From an uncultured Collinsella sp. (GTDB taxonomy: Bacteria; Actinomycetota; Coriobacteriia; Coriobacteriales; Coriobacteriaceae), in NCBI GenBank assembly GCA_900552185.1, contig URYT01000106.1, positions 1 to 6,785 of the forward strand: DNA of 6,785 bases, given 5' to 3'. Every line of letters starts with the position of its first letter. Positions within the stretch are counted from its first letter, which is position 1. Both the position numbers and the translations under genes were made by a program. Below are positions 6,152 through 6,785 of this stretch, one piece after another. The notes under the pieces are model-generated. The model saw nothing but the letters and a program-made list of their open reading frames with translations. It did no database searches and had not been told where the DNA came from.

Positions 6152-6785
6152 ATGATCGGAACCCGTACCTCATCGTCCTACACCCCGCACGTCGACGTTG
6201 CCCCCGCCGACCGTCCGCTCATCCTGGTGGCGCCGCGTTGGGAAGAGGCAAAGCCGTTTTTAAGCGAGACGCTCTCCCCCAACGAGGAAATCGCAAGCGT
6301 CTTTGTCGATGCCATCCTTGCCGCCGGCGGCCTGCCGCTGCAGATGTCCATCACCGAGGACATTGAGGTCATTCGCCATTACGTCGATATCGCCGACGGT
6401 ATCGCTATTCCCGGCGGCCCGGACGTCAACCCCAAGCGCTGGGGCGATGATCGACCCTACGACCCCACCCTCTGCTGCGAGATCCGCGATAGCTTTGAGT
6501 TTAAGCTGGTCGGCGAGGTGCTCCGCGCCAAGAAGCCGCTCTTTACCACCTGCCGCGGCACGCAGCTGCTCAACGTCGCTACTGGCGGCACCCTGTGCAT
6601 GGACGTGCCGAGCCTGGGTGCGCGCGAGGGCCGCACGCAGTGGCGCCACACCCACGTGCTCAACGATCCCGTGCATCCTGTCGAGGTCATGCCGGGCTCG
6701 CTGCTGGAGCGCGCACTTGGCGGGCACAGACTGATCCAGACCAACTCGGCACATCACTGCTGCGTCAACCGTCTGGGTAAGAGCA
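6152..6785 (+). CDS. Gamma-glutamyl-GABA hydrolase-like class I amidotransferase (3' end outside window)
   Basis: The first 211 codons of a cytoplasmic hydrolase of the peptidase C26 (PuuD-like) family are present; the reading frame is still open at the window edge. These enzymes cleave gamma-glutamyl amide bonds, as in gamma-glutamyl-GABA, releasing glutamate. Seen: the core begins at RPLILVAPRW (21-30); IPGGPDVNP (86-94) is the oxyanion-strand motif; the nucleophile elbow TCRGTQLLNV (133-142) places the catalytic cysteine at C134; QTNSAHH (196-202) matches the family's NSxHH motif. The distal His and Glu of the triad would lie beyond the edge. About 20 residues precede the core. The ATG at 6152 is chosen because the upstream frame has no other ATG back to the ATPase stop; no clear Shine-Dalgarno is present, so translation may be weak or coupled. 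Its place behind a glutamate-type importer suits gamma-glutamyl compound use, but the substrate is unproven. Confidence 0.85.
   Translation, partial: MIGTRTSSSYTPHVDVAPADRPLILVAPRWEEAKPFLSETLSPNEEIASVFVDAILAAGGLPLQMSITEDIEVIRHYVDIADGIAIPGGPDVNPKRWGDDRPYDPTLCCEIRDSFEFKLVGEVLRAKKPLFTTCRGTQLLNVATGGTLCMDVPSLGAREGRTQWRHTHVLNDPVHPVEVMPGSLLERALGGHRLIQTNSAHHCCVNRLGKS

Overview
The window is high-GC bacterial DNA. Its features suit an actinobacterium of the Coriobacteriia (Collinsella-like): a twin-arginine lipoprotein as solute-binding protein, a GluD-type permease with the actinobacterial APGPK-like N-terminus, and GC-rich codon use. This placement is inferred from protein style, not from a marker gene. 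All complete genes are on the + strand.

Layout. 1-204 is a left flank with no gene I can assign; it holds an operator-like palindrome at 63-80. 205-1986 encodes a thiamine-diphosphate enzyme of the 1-deoxyxylulose-5-phosphate synthase (DXS) family. It keeps the catalytic core but lacks the two arginines that hold the phosphate of glyceraldehyde 3-phosphate in classical DXS. A strong intrinsic terminator follows (1988-2030). The gene-free stretch 2031-2639 is the most unusual part. It holds (i) six copies of a 15-16 bp sequence in strictly alternating orientation with a 40-41 bp period (2046-2262); (ii) a stem-loop with CCTGTCCC in its loop (2295-2331) and a second element of the same design (2496-2518); (iii) between them, on the minus strand, a -10 box, a near-perfect Shine-Dalgarno and a 12-codon frame that looks like the first residues of an iron-containing alcohol dehydrogenase, cut off where the stem-loop begins; and (iv) the promoter of the next operon.

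2640-6064 is a complete polar amino acid ABC importer of the glutamate (GluABCD) type, in the order binding protein, permease, permease, ATPase. A stable hairpin with a short T-rich tail between the binding-protein gene and the first permease gene probably sets the usual excess of binding protein over membrane parts. The permease genes overlap by ATGA, and the ATPase follows 36 bases later. 6152 to the window end is the 5' part of a class I glutamine-amidotransferase-like hydrolase of the gamma-glutamyl-GABA hydrolase (peptidase C26) family. No convincing terminator separates it from the ATPase gene, so it may be co-transcribed. Together the importer and hydrolase suggest uptake of glutamate or a related compound and release of glutamate from gamma-glutamyl conjugates; the link is inferred from position only.
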